NCBI RefSeq assembly: GCF_023243045.1
Contig: NZ_JALKFX010000012.1
Location: 45,303 to 93,275 of the forward strand
DNA length: 47,973 nucleotides
Direction of reading: 5' to 3'
From: Frankia sp. AgB32
GTDB lineage: Bacteria; Actinomycetota; Actinomycetes; Frankiales; Frankiaceae
Positions within the stretch are counted from its first letter, which is position 1. Each line of letters begins with the position of its first letter. Below the pieces are notes generated by a model, which was given only the letters and a program-made list of their open reading frames with translations, was not told the origin of the DNA and did no database searches. A program made the position numbers and the translations under genes. Below are positions 15,630-24,376 of the stretch, piece by piece.

Positions 15630-17684
15630 ATGCCGACGGCTCCTGACCGGCCACCGCCGTCGGATCCGCCAGCCGCTGACGCCGCGGCGGGCGCCGAGAG
15701 TGTCGGGCACGTCATCGTGGCGGGCCTCGGAGGGCTGGGCGTGCGGCTGGCGGAGCAGCTCCGGGACTCCGGTGTCACCGTCGTCGGCGTCGACGACCGG
15801 CTCACCCCGGCCGCCCGGCGGCGCCTCGAACGGTCGGGCGTGCGGGTACTGGTGGAAAGCCCGCACGCCGCCGAGGTGCTGCGTGACGCCGGCATTGCCA
15901 CGGCCCACGCCGTCGTCCTGTGCTACGAGGCGGACCTGCCCAACCTGGAGACCGCGCTGGTCGCCGCCGACGTCGCCCCCGGCGTCCGGCTCGTCGTCAA
16001 CGTCAACAACGCGCAGCTCGGCGACCAGCTCGCCGACGCGTTCGACCAGGTGTGGGTGCTCAACCTCGCCGAGCTCGCCGGGCCGAGTTTCGTCGAGGCG
16101 TGCGTGCGCTCCGACGTCACCCACGCCTTCACGATGGGGACCCGGGCGGACGCCGAGGTGTTCGCGGTGATCGAGGAGGAGATCACCGGCCGGGAGGCCT
16201 TCCGCACCCGCTACGGCGACCTCACCCCGATCCTGCTGTGCCGCGCCGGCTCGCGCGACGCCGAGGTGTGCCCGCCGCGCGACACGCCCCTGCGTCCCGG
16301 GGACCGGCTGACTGTGATCGGCCGGCTCACCGAGTTCCACGACCGGGGGATGACCGTGTCGGGCCTGCACGACGCGCGGCTGTTCGCCGAGCTCGGCGCC
16401 GGCGACGCCGGGCCGGCGGGCGGGGCGCGGGTCCGGCGGGGCACGGCGGCCCGGATCCGCGAGATCGCCGCGGCCATCCGCGGCGAGCTCGACCGGCCGT
16501 TCCGGTTGGCGCTCAGCGCCGTGTTCACCCTCATGATCGTCAGCACGGTGGTCCTGTCGCTGACCTATGCCGACCACAACGCGGCCGCGCCGCCCGGGTT
16601 CGGCACGCTCGACGCGCTCTACCTGACCGTCGAGACGATGGTCACGGTCGGGTACGGCGACTTCAACTTCGGCGCGGCCGACGAGTGGCTGCAGATCTTC
16701 GGGATCGCGCTGATGCTGCTCGGCGCGCTGTCGATCGCCGTCGTCTACGCCTTCATCACCAACGTGATCATCAGCCGGCGCCTGGAGCGGGCGATGGGCC
16801 GCGGCCGGGCCGGCGCGGTGCGCGGGCACGTCATCCTCTGCGGCCTCGGGTCGGTCGGCGTGGCCACCATGGACGGCCTGCTGCGCGCCGGCCGGCAGGT
16901 CGTCGTCATCGAACGGGACGAGAACAACCGGTACCTGCCGGTCGCCCGGGAACGCGGCGTGCCCGTGATCCTCGGCGACGGGACCGTCCGGTCCACCCTG
17001 CTGGAGGCCGGTCTCGCCCACGCGACCACGATCGCCGCGCTGACCAGCGACGGCGTGGCGAACCTGGAGACGGTGCTCTCCGCCCGGGAGGCGCACGACG
17101 AGCTGCGCGGCACCCGGGCCGCGCGGGAGCTCGCGCGGCGCTCCGGCGGGCGTTCCTACGGGCGGGCCGGCGGCCGCCGCGGCGACGGGCATCACCCGGC
17201 GGACCTGCGGGTGGTGCTGCGGATCGTCGAGTCGTCGATGGCCGACGAGGTCGAACGACGTTTCGGCATCCACACCGCGCGCGACGCCGCCGCCCTCGCC
17301 ACCCCCTACCTCGTCGGGGCGGCGCTGGGCTACGACGTGATCAGTGCCTTCTACGTGCAGCGCACGCCGTTCCTCGTCGCCCGGATGATCGTGCGCGCCG
17401 GCGGCGGCCTCGCCGGCCCGACGCTGCGCGAACTGTCCACCGGCACCCGGGTGCTCGCCGTGACGACCGCGGCGACGGACGAACCCGACTACCGGCCCGG
17501 CCGGCACACCCGGCTGCGCCCCGGCGACAAGCTGATCGTCGTCGGCCCGGTCGGCGGGATCGTCGACATGGTGCGGCGCAACCAGCGGCCCGGCCACCCG
17601 CCGCCGCGCGAACCGAAGCCGGAGCAGGCCGAGGCCGCGCCGCCCGCGTCGGAGCCGTCTCAGGGGTGGCCGTCGGGCGGATAG
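15630..17684 (+). CDS. potassium channel with two RCK (TrkA-N/TrkA-C) domains
   Basis: 684 residues; GGGGGAGG lies 7 bases ahead of the ATG. Order of domains: a first Rossmann RCK domain from ~residue 27 (HVIVAGLGGLGVRLAEQL), its TrkA-C-like part with CPPRDTPLRPGDRLTVIG, a transmembrane helix at ~292-315, the selectivity filter TVGYGD at 339-344, a second helix at ~356-382, and a second RCK domain (HVILCGLGSVGVATMDGL) with a final TrkA-C (LRPGDKLIVVG). Most bacterial channels have RCK only after the pore; here it flanks both sides. RCK domains bind NAD(H) or nucleotides, so gating by redox or ligand is expected. The 3' end overlaps the convergent regulator gene by 25 bases. Confidence 0.92.
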   Translation: MPTAPDRPPPSDPPAADAAAGAESVGHVIVAGLGGLGVRLAEQLRDSGVTVVGVDDRLTPAARRRLERSGVRVLVESPHAAEVLRDAGIATAHAVVLCYEADLPNLETALVAADVAPGVRLVVNVNNAQLGDQLADAFDQVWVLNLAELAGPSFVEACVRSDVTHAFTMGTRADAEVFAVIEEEITGREAFRTRYGDLTPILLCRAGSRDAEVCPPRDTPLRPGDRLTVIGRLTEFHDRGMTVSGLHDARLFAELGAGDAGPAGGARVRRGTAARIREIAAAIRGELDRPFRLALSAVFTLMIVSTVVLSLTYADHNAAAPPGFGTLDALYLTVETMVTVGYGDFNFGAADEWLQIFGIALMLLGALSIAVVYAFITNVIISRRLERAMGRGRAGAVRGHVILCGLGSVGVATMDGLLRAGRQVVVIERDENNRYLPVARERGVPVILGDGTVRSTLLEAGLAHATTIAALTSDGVANLETVLSAREAHDELRGTRAARELARRSGGRSYGRAGGRRGDGHHPADLRVVLRIVESSMADEVERRFGIHTARDAAALATPYLVGAALGYDVISAFYVQRTPFLVARMIVRAGGGLAGPTLRELSTGTRVLAVTTAATDEPDYRPGRHTRLRPGDKLIVVGPVGGIVDMVRRNQRPGHPPPREPKPEQAEAAPPASEPSQGWPSGG

Positions 17685-19162
17685 GGGGCGAACGTGCCGC
17701 GGTTGGCGTCCAGCGCCAGGGCGCGGCCGATCTGCGGGAACGCCCGCTGCGCGCAGCCGACCCGTTCGCAGACCTTGCAGCCGATGCCGATCGGCACGGC
17801 GGCCGCCGGATCGTCCAGGTTCAGCCCGGTCGAATACACCAGGCGATGAGCATGACGCAGTTCGCAGCCCAGCCCGATCGCGAACGTCTTACCCGGCCGG
17901 CCATACCGGCCATAGGCACTGCTCACCGTGCGGGCAATCCAGAAGTAACTTCGCCCGTCCGGCATCGTCGCGATCTGGGTGTGAATCCGGCCGGGCGCGG
18001 CGAGTGCCTCGTAGACATTCCACAGCGGGCAGGTCCCGCCGGCCCGGGAGAAATGGAATCCGGTGGCGGACTGCCGTTTCGACATGTTCCCGGCCCGGTC
18101 CACCCGGATGAACGAGAACGGCACGCCCCGGGCGCGTGGCCGCTGTAGCGTGCTCAACCGGTGGCAGATCGTCTCGAAACCCATGCCGAAATGTCCGGAA
18201 AGCCGTTCGACGTCGTAGCGGAAACGCTCCGCCGCGGCGTGGAAAACCTGGTACGGCAGGATGAGCGCGGCGGCGAAGTAGTTCCCCAGGCCGATCCGGG
18301 TCAGCGTGCGGGCCGCCGGGCCGCTCGGCATGCCCTCGTCGGTCAGTCGGGTGATCAGCCCGTCGAACTCGGTGAACCCGAGCTGCAGGGCCATCCGGAA
18401 CGCCCGCTGGCCGGGGTTCAGCTGCCGCGCGAGGGTCAGCACCCGCGTCTGCTGGTCGAACCGGTGCAGCTCGTCCGCGTCGAGGGTGCGGTCGGGCGCG
18501 AGCTCCCGGTCGGGGGCCCGGCCGTCGCCGTCCTCGGCGGAGCCGATCCGGTCCGGGTCGGATCGGTCCGGTTCGCGGATGTGCACGCGGACGCCGTGGT
18601 GGGCGAGGCGGTCGGCGAGGTTGGTGAGCAGCCGGCCGGGCGACAGGCCGATCTCGGCGGCGAGCCGCTCGGCTGCCTCGTCGAGTGCACCGACGTAGTT
18701 CTGCCGCTGGTAGAAGAAGTCGCGGACCTCCTCGTCCGGCATCGGCGCCGGCGCCGGGCCGGCCGGCTCCGGGCCGCGGGCGCCGGTGAGCGCGGCGAGG
18801 CGCTCGCCCGCCTGCCGGTAGCGCCGGTGCAGCGTGATCAGCGCGTGGGCGCTGCGCGGCAGCTGCTCGGCGAGGGCGGCGGCGTCCGACTCCGGCACGG
18901 CCAGGCCGAGCGTGGCGTCGGAAAGCACCTCGCGGACCTCGGCGATGAGCCGGGTCACGTCGTGGGCGGCGAAGAAACCGGCGTCGACGCCGAATGCCTC
19001 GGTGATACGCAGCAGGACGGGGACGGTGAGTGGCCGGGAGTTGTGCTCGATCTGGTTCAGATAGCTCGGCGAGATGTCGAGCAGCCGGGCCAGCTCCACC
19101 TGGCTCATCGCCCGTTCCTCGCGCAGTTCCCGCAGCCTGGTCCCGACAAATGTCTTCTGCAT
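17660..19162 (-). CDS. ramB: RamB-type short-chain fatty acyl-CoA transcriptional regulator
   Basis: 500 residues. The chosen ATG at 19162 has a perfect AGGAGG; an in-frame start further upstream lacks one. Residues ~6-62 form an XRE helix-turn-helix (LRELREERAMSQVELARLL, DISPSYLNQIEHNSRPLT). The middle carries an IrrE/ImmA-like segment (RLLTNLADRLAHHGVRV). The C-terminal ScfR-type domain includes GRIHTQIATMPDGRSYFWIAR and a Cys cluster (IGCKVCERVGC). In Corynebacterium and Mycobacterium, RamB controls acetate and glyoxylate-cycle genes. The divergent isocitrate lyase next door supports the same job. Its stop codon lies inside the end of the K+ channel gene. Confidence 0.88.
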   Translation of the reverse strand: MQKTFVGTRLRELREERAMSQVELARLLDISPSYLNQIEHNSRPLTVPVLLRITEAFGVDAGFFAAHDVTRLIAEVREVLSDATLGLAVPESDAAALAEQLPRSAHALITLHRRYRQAGERLAALTGARGPEPAGPAPAPMPDEEVRDFFYQRQNYVGALDEAAERLAAEIGLSPGRLLTNLADRLAHHGVRVHIREPDRSDPDRIGSAEDGDGRAPDRELAPDRTLDADELHRFDQQTRVLTLARQLNPGQRAFRMALQLGFTEFDGLITRLTDEGMPSGPAARTLTRIGLGNYFAAALILPYQVFHAAAERFRYDVERLSGHFGMGFETICHRLSTLQRPRARGVPFSFIRVDRAGNMSKRQSATGFHFSRAGGTCPLWNVYEALAAPGRIHTQIATMPDGRSYFWIARTVSSAYGRYGRPGKTFAIGLGCELRHAHRLVYSTGLNLDDPAAAVPIGIGCKVCERVGCAQRAFPQIGRALALDANRGTFAPYPPDGHP

Positions 19163-19373
19163 CGGTTCCTCCTGAACCGGAGGATAGTCCGCCCGCTGCC
19201 AACACGCCATTTACAGGATTCGCTCATCCGCCGCCGAAGATTAGCAGGACTTGGCTGATTGGGCCGCTCGACCCGGTGGAATGGCTGTGTCAGCTTCTCA
19301 GGTGAGGGTCGTCCGCCGGGCGCGGCGGGTCATCCCTCGCCATTGGCGGACCCACGGGGTAGGGGAGATGGAC
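19163..19373. promoter_or_regulatory. ramB / isocitrate lyase intergenic regulatory region
   Basis: This 211-base region contains both promoters of the divergent pair. The AT-richer segment at 19195-19250 is the likely promoter zone. I looked for the TTTGCAAA-like core reported for RamB sites and found no clear copy, so the binding site is not assigned. Confidence 0.4.
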
Positions 19374-20810
<1,437 letters not shown>

Positions 20811-20892
20811 CGCCACCGACGGTGGGAGGGTCTCCGTACCGGCCGAGCCTGGTGATCGACCAGATCGGCGCGATCCGTGACAGGGTGGAGTC

Positions 20893-21498
20893 ATGGGAGA
20901 GCGCCAGGGTCGGGAGCAGGCTCACCATCGGCAGGCTGAGACCGTCCCGCCCGGGCGCCCGGGACCGTCCTGGGACTTCTTCATCTCCTACACCACCGTC
21001 GACCGGCGCTGGGCGGAGTGGATCGCCTGGCAGCTCGAAGCTGCCGGGATGAAGGTTCTGGTGCAGGCGTGGGACTTCGTCCCGGGGGCGAACTGGGTCG
21101 CGGGAATGCAGCAGGGTGTCGCCCGGTCCGATCGCACGATCGCGGTGCTCTCGCCGGACTACCTGCGCTCGGTGTACGGGCAGGCGGAGTGGCAGGCCGC
21201 GGTCGTGGCCGACCCGCTGGGCTTCCGACGAAAGCTCGTCCCGATCCGGATCGCTGATTGTGAGCGGCCCGGCCTGCTCGCCCAGATCGTGTCGTTCGAC
21301 CTGTTCGGGCTCTCGGAGCAGGCTGCGGCCGAACGCCTGCTGGAGCAGATGGCCATGCTCCGGGCGGGCCGGGCGAAGCCGCCCGTTCCGCCTGCGTTCC
21401 CCGGCGGCGCGCCGTCATCCCCGGCGCCGAGGACAACCCCGCCCGGCACCCCGCCCGGCACCCCGCCCGGCACCCCGCGAGGCGCCGGGCGACCCTGA
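20893..21498 (+). CDS. stand-alone TIR domain protein
   Basis: 201 residues from ATG 20893, preceded by GGTGGAG. After ~28 residues comes a full TIR domain: WDFFISYTTVDRRWAEWIAW, the VLVQAWDFVPGANW loop, TIAVLSPDYLRSVYGQAEWQ with the Glu expected of NAD-cleaving TIRs, and a C-terminal VSFDLFGLSEQAAAERLL helix. The last ~45 residues are Pro/Gly/Thr-rich from three 12-bp repeats. Bacterial TIR proteins of this sort hydrolyse NAD+ or make cyclic ADP-ribose signals in anti-phage defence; activity here is inferred. A nucleotidyltransferase gene follows 127 bases later on the same strand. Confidence 0.88.
   Translation: MGERQGREQAHHRQAETVPPGRPGPSWDFFISYTTVDRRWAEWIAWQLEAAGMKVLVQAWDFVPGANWVAGMQQGVARSDRTIAVLSPDYLRSVYGQAEWQAAVVADPLGFRRKLVPIRIADCERPGLLAQIVSFDLFGLSEQAAAERLLEQMAMLRAGRAKPPVPPAFPGGAPSSPAPRTTPPGTPPGTPPGTPRGAGRP
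21441..21476. repeat. 12-bp coding repeat, three units
   Basis: Three exact copies of gcccggcacccc in the C-terminal tail of the TIR gene, encoding a Pro-Pro-Gly-Thr repeat. Confidence 0.9.
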
Positions 21499-21625
21499 CC
21501 GCCGCTGCCCTCCGGTGCTCCGCGCCGCACTCGGCCGCGGTTCAGCGCGGCGGAGTACGCGACGCCCGCGTGGCGGCGGCCCGGACAATCGCATTCGACC
21601 TGGCGGGCGGGAAAGAGCGGATCTG

Positions 21626-22426
21626 GTGTTGCCACTGATTGTGGAGACGGTGACTCACGAATATCTCGGTCTCGCCGATGAAGCTGCTCCCGGCCTCGTG
21701 GAGGGCCTGTACCTGATCGGTTCGGTACCGCTGAACGACTTCCATTCCAGCGTCAGTGATATCGACTTCGTCGCCGTGACGAGGGCCCCGCTGGACGCGG
21801 ACGCCCTGAAAATCCTGACCCGGGTCCACCGGGGCCTGGCGGCACGCCATCGGCGACCCGGACTCGACGGCATCTATGCGACCTGGGAAGATCTTTCCCG
21901 TGACCCGCGAACCCTGCCTCCGGGCCCCCGGGTTCATGGGGCCCGGCTGGTGGAACGTTCGACCGCAGGCCGCCATCCGGTCGCCTGGCAGGAGGTGGCC
22001 ACCCACGGCCTGCCGTTACGCGGCCCGGCCAGACAAGCCGTCGACACGTGGACGGACGACGCCGCGCTGCGCGACTACACGCTGCTGAATCTGGACGGAT
22101 ACTGGCGTCACTGGTGTCGACAACGCGAGAACGTGCTGTCGGTTCAGGGGCTGGCCGCTCTGGGGTCATGGGCGCCGGCATGGGTGGTGCTGGGCGTGAG
22201 TCGACTGCGCTATGCCCTCGAAACCGGGCGGATTACCTCCAAACGGGAAGCCGGCCAGTATGCCAGGACCAACCTCGACCCCCGTTGGCGCGACATTGTT
22301 GATGAATGCCTGCGGATCCGGCTTGATCAGCAACACGCTGGGCGCGCCATGACCCCCTGGCGCCGACGACGGGAGGCGCTTGCCTTCGTCGGGGCAATGA
22401 TCCAGGAGGCACTGGGAGACACCTGA
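21626..22426 (+). CDS. nucleotidyltransferase with AadA-like C-terminal domain
   Basis: 266 residues from GTG 21626 (alternatives TTG 21629, GTG 21641). The nucleotidyltransferase motif is intact: YLIGSVPLNDFHSSVSDIDF, i.e. GS followed by DxD, near residue 30-50. The C-terminal half resembles aminoglycoside adenylyltransferases (DUF4111/AadA-like): VLGVSRLRYALETGRITSK then EAGQYARTNLDPRWRDIVDE. Possible roles are antibiotic or small-molecule adenylylation, or a toxin/antitoxin-like nucleotidyltransferase acting with the TIR gene before it. The codon usage matches the genome but is a little less GC-extreme at the 5' end. Resistance function is not shown by sequence alone. Confidence 0.75.
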   Translation: MLPLIVETVTHEYLGLADEAAPGLVEGLYLIGSVPLNDFHSSVSDIDFVAVTRAPLDADALKILTRVHRGLAARHRRPGLDGIYATWEDLSRDPRTLPPGPRVHGARLVERSTAGRHPVAWQEVATHGLPLRGPARQAVDTWTDDAALRDYTLLNLDGYWRHWCRQRENVLSVQGLAALGSWAPAWVVLGVSRLRYALETGRITSKREAGQYARTNLDPRWRDIVDECLRIRLDQQHAGRAMTPWRRRREALAFVGAMIQEALGDT

Positions 22427-22469
22427 CCCAGATCTTTCGTGCGTCGCCCGCGTGTGATCAACGTAGGGT

Positions 22470-22587
22470 GTGCGCGCCGCCCCAGTGACACCCCGCGGCT
22501 CACCACGAACAGCACGCTCGGCCCCGGGACCACCATCAGAGTCGTCACCACGAGCAGGAAGGCCGCGAAGCGACCGGTATCGGTCAT
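22470..22587 (-). pseudogene. N-terminal stub of a LysE/RhtB-type exporter
   Basis: From ATG 22587 the first ~39 codons give a perfect LysE-family beginning (FAAFLLVVTTLMVVPGPSVL then FVVSRGVSLGRRA). After that the family sequence stops and an unrelated basic tail runs on to a stop inside the opposite nucleotidyltransferase gene. A full transporter has about 205 residues, so more than 80% is missing. The break near 22440-22470 marks a recombination or deletion end next to the nucleotidyltransferase gene. Confidence 0.7.
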
Positions 22588-22845
22588 GGCGGCAGGGTAC
22601 GTGAGATCCGCGCGGCCGCCGGGGCCTTCCGCGAGACCGGGATCAGCGGTGGCGATCCGCCCGGTGGTCAGGCGGACGCGCGGCATTCGCATCTGCCTCA
22701 CATCGTCCGGGCAGGTGGCTCCAATCCCGGGTTGGTGTGCTCGGTCTGCCGGCGAGTATCCGCCGGTGTTACCGACCGTCACGCCGCTTCGGAGGCAGGT
22801 GCCCTGCTCACATGAACCCGTCCGCTCGATGAATCCGCGCTCCTC
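22588..22845. other. 258-bp region upstream of the DUF2993 gene
   Basis: It lies between the LysE stub and the DUF2993 gene; if that gene starts at 22921, the gap is 333 bases. It must hold the promoter of the DUF2993/membrane-protein operon and the former LysE promoter. No clear motif or RNA was found. Confidence 0.3.
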
Positions 22846-23649
22846 ATGAGCCCGCTGACACCGATCGACCGAGGATTCGCGGCGGTCGCGGTCGACGTGG
22901 TGCCGATCGGTCTCGCCGCCATGACAACCCAGGTCCGCGGCGCGGAAGGTGGTCGGCCGGTCGCCGGGCCGCATGCCGCGGCCCGTGGAAGACGGAGAAG
23001 GCCGGGTGGTTGGTGGTTGCTGGTGCTGCCCGTCGTCGCTCTCCTCATGCTGCTGCTGGCCGATCGGCTGCTGGTGGGCGTCGCTGAGCAGCGCATGACC
23101 AGTCGGCTGGCCTGCCTTGGCAGGCTGACCGGCGCCCGTGCGGTGCACATCGACGGCTTCCCGTTCCTCAACCAGGTCGCCAGCGGCCATTTCGACGCGG
23201 TGACGATGACGGCGGACGGAGTCCGTGGCGCCAGTCGGTTGACCGATCTCGCGGTGACCTTCCGCGATCTGCGGCTGCCGCCGCTGTCCGGCCTGGTCGG
23301 CCGGCCGTCGCCGGAGGCGGTCACGGTCGGGTCGATCGACATCGCGGCCACGGTCCGGCTCGCCGGCTCGGGATCGGCGGCCACCGGATCACCCGGGGCC
23401 GGGTCGCCCGCCGCTGGTCCGCTCGGCTCCGGACTGCTCGCTTTCGGGTCGGCCGCGGGCGGTTCGCCCTTCCCGTTCCATCTCGACACGATCCGGCCCG
23501 TCCCCGGCGGGTTGCGGGTGACGCTGACCGTGGCTGGCGCCGCCGTCGAGGCCGCCGCCGGCAGGTTCGAGTCGGACTGCGCCGCCGACGCCGCCGCACC
23601 CGTCCCGTCGGGCCACGGTTCCGTGGGTGCTCAGGCGGCCCTCTCATGA
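22846..23649 (+). CDS. DUF2993 (LmeA-like) membrane-anchored lipid-binding protein
   Basis: Up to 267 residues. The ATG at 22921 (residue 26) is at least as likely a start; neither has a good ribosome-binding site. A basic patch and one transmembrane helix (WWLLVLPVVALLMLLLADRL) anchor the protein. The outer part shows the DUF2993 pattern: AEQRMTSRLA, the VHIDGFPFLNQVASGHFDAV segment, and LTDLAVTFRDLRLP. In mycobacteria the LmeA protein of this family binds phospholipid and supports lipomannan elongation. Between residues ~165 and 215 there is a Gly/Ser/Pro-rich insert. It overlaps the next gene by four bases (ATGA). Confidence 0.75.
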   Translation: MSPLTPIDRGFAAVAVDVVPIGLAAMTTQVRGAEGGRPVAGPHAAARGRRRRPGGWWLLVLPVVALLMLLLADRLLVGVAEQRMTSRLACLGRLTGARAVHIDGFPFLNQVASGHFDAVTMTADGVRGASRLTDLAVTFRDLRLPPLSGLVGRPSPEAVTVGSIDIAATVRLAGSGSAATGSPGAGSPAAGPLGSGLLAFGSAAGGSPFPFHLDTIRPVPGGLRVTLTVAGAAVEAAAGRFESDCAADAAAPVPSGHGSVGAQAALS

Positions 23650-24185
23650 GGGCCCCGCGGGCGAGGCCGGCCCGGTCACGGCGGCGGCGCTGGCTCGTCG
23701 TGGTCGCGGCCGCCGCGATTCTGCGCGGGGCACAGGCCGCGGTCGCGGTCGTCACGGTGCTCCTGGCGGCGGTGCTGCGGCCTGACCAGCCGTTGCCGCA
23801 TCTTCGGGTGGCTCGCCTGGCCGAGGTCGGGCTTGCGCCGCTGACCCCGCTGACGGCGCTGCTCATGGTCGCCGTGTGCGGGGTCGGCGCCGCCGTCCTG
23901 CTTCGCCGGCGGCAGGTGGTCCTGGCGTTCGCGGGGGTGAAGGTGTTCGCGCTCCTGGTGGCGTCGACCATCGGCGGTGTGGTCGCCGCCGGATCCGGTG
24001 GCCTCCGGCTGCTCGTGGCGGGATGCGGCGCGGGCCTGGCCGTCCTGCTGTGGCCGGCGCTGCGTCGCGCCGCCGTGTTCGTGCTGGTCACGGTCGGCCT
24101 GCCGCATCCCACCGGTCGGCTCGCCGACGTCATCCTGACCGCGAAGATCAGCCTGCTGGTCGCTCTCGTCGTGTTCGGCCCGTAG
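23646..24185 (+). CDS. small integral membrane protein, unknown function
   Basis: 179 residues, translationally coupled to the DUF2993 gene through an ATGA overlap. A short Arg-rich N-terminus is followed by about four hydrophobic helices (WLVVVAAAAILRGAQAAVAV, LLMVAVCGVGAAVLL, VFALLVASTIGGVVAA, LLVAGCGAGLAVLLW). No family is recognised. The coupling suggests it works with the lipid-binding protein, but nothing in the sequence gives a function. Confidence 0.65.
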   Translation: MRAPRARPARSRRRRWLVVVAAAAILRGAQAAVAVVTVLLAAVLRPDQPLPHLRVARLAEVGLAPLTPLTALLMVAVCGVGAAVLLRRRQVVLAFAGVKVFALLVASTIGGVVAAGSGGLRLLVAGCGAGLAVLLWPALRRAAVFVLVTVGLPHPTGRLADVILTAKISLLVALVVFGP

Positions 24186-24292
24186 GCGCAGCGACGCTCG
24201 GTGGCCGGCAGCGTCGGCGTTCAGGAGAACGAAGGCTGCGAGCTGTCGGTTGGTGACATGACGGTCACGGTAGCGAGCGATGGCCGGAGTAT

Positions 24293-24329
24293 CCGCGCCC
24301 GCCCGGCACGGGAATGCCGACGGGCGCGG
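24293..24329. terminator. 9-bp hairpin after the membrane-protein operon
   Basis: Arms ccgcgcccg (24293-24301) and cgggcgcgg (24321-24329) enclose a 19-base loop. It lies 107 bases after the membrane-protein stop and 47 bases before the CoA-transferase start, so it may terminate the first operon or form a leader structure for the second. Confidence 0.4.
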
Positions 24330-24376
24330 ACAGGCGCCTGATACGGCGCGGCCGCCGGATTGGGACGATGGGCGGC

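Noticed and set aside
15920-18148. A 742-codon plus-strand frame across the K+ channel and the RamB-type gene
   Set aside because: Arg/Ala-rich shifted frame of the channel gene that continues antisense through the regulator; no motif.
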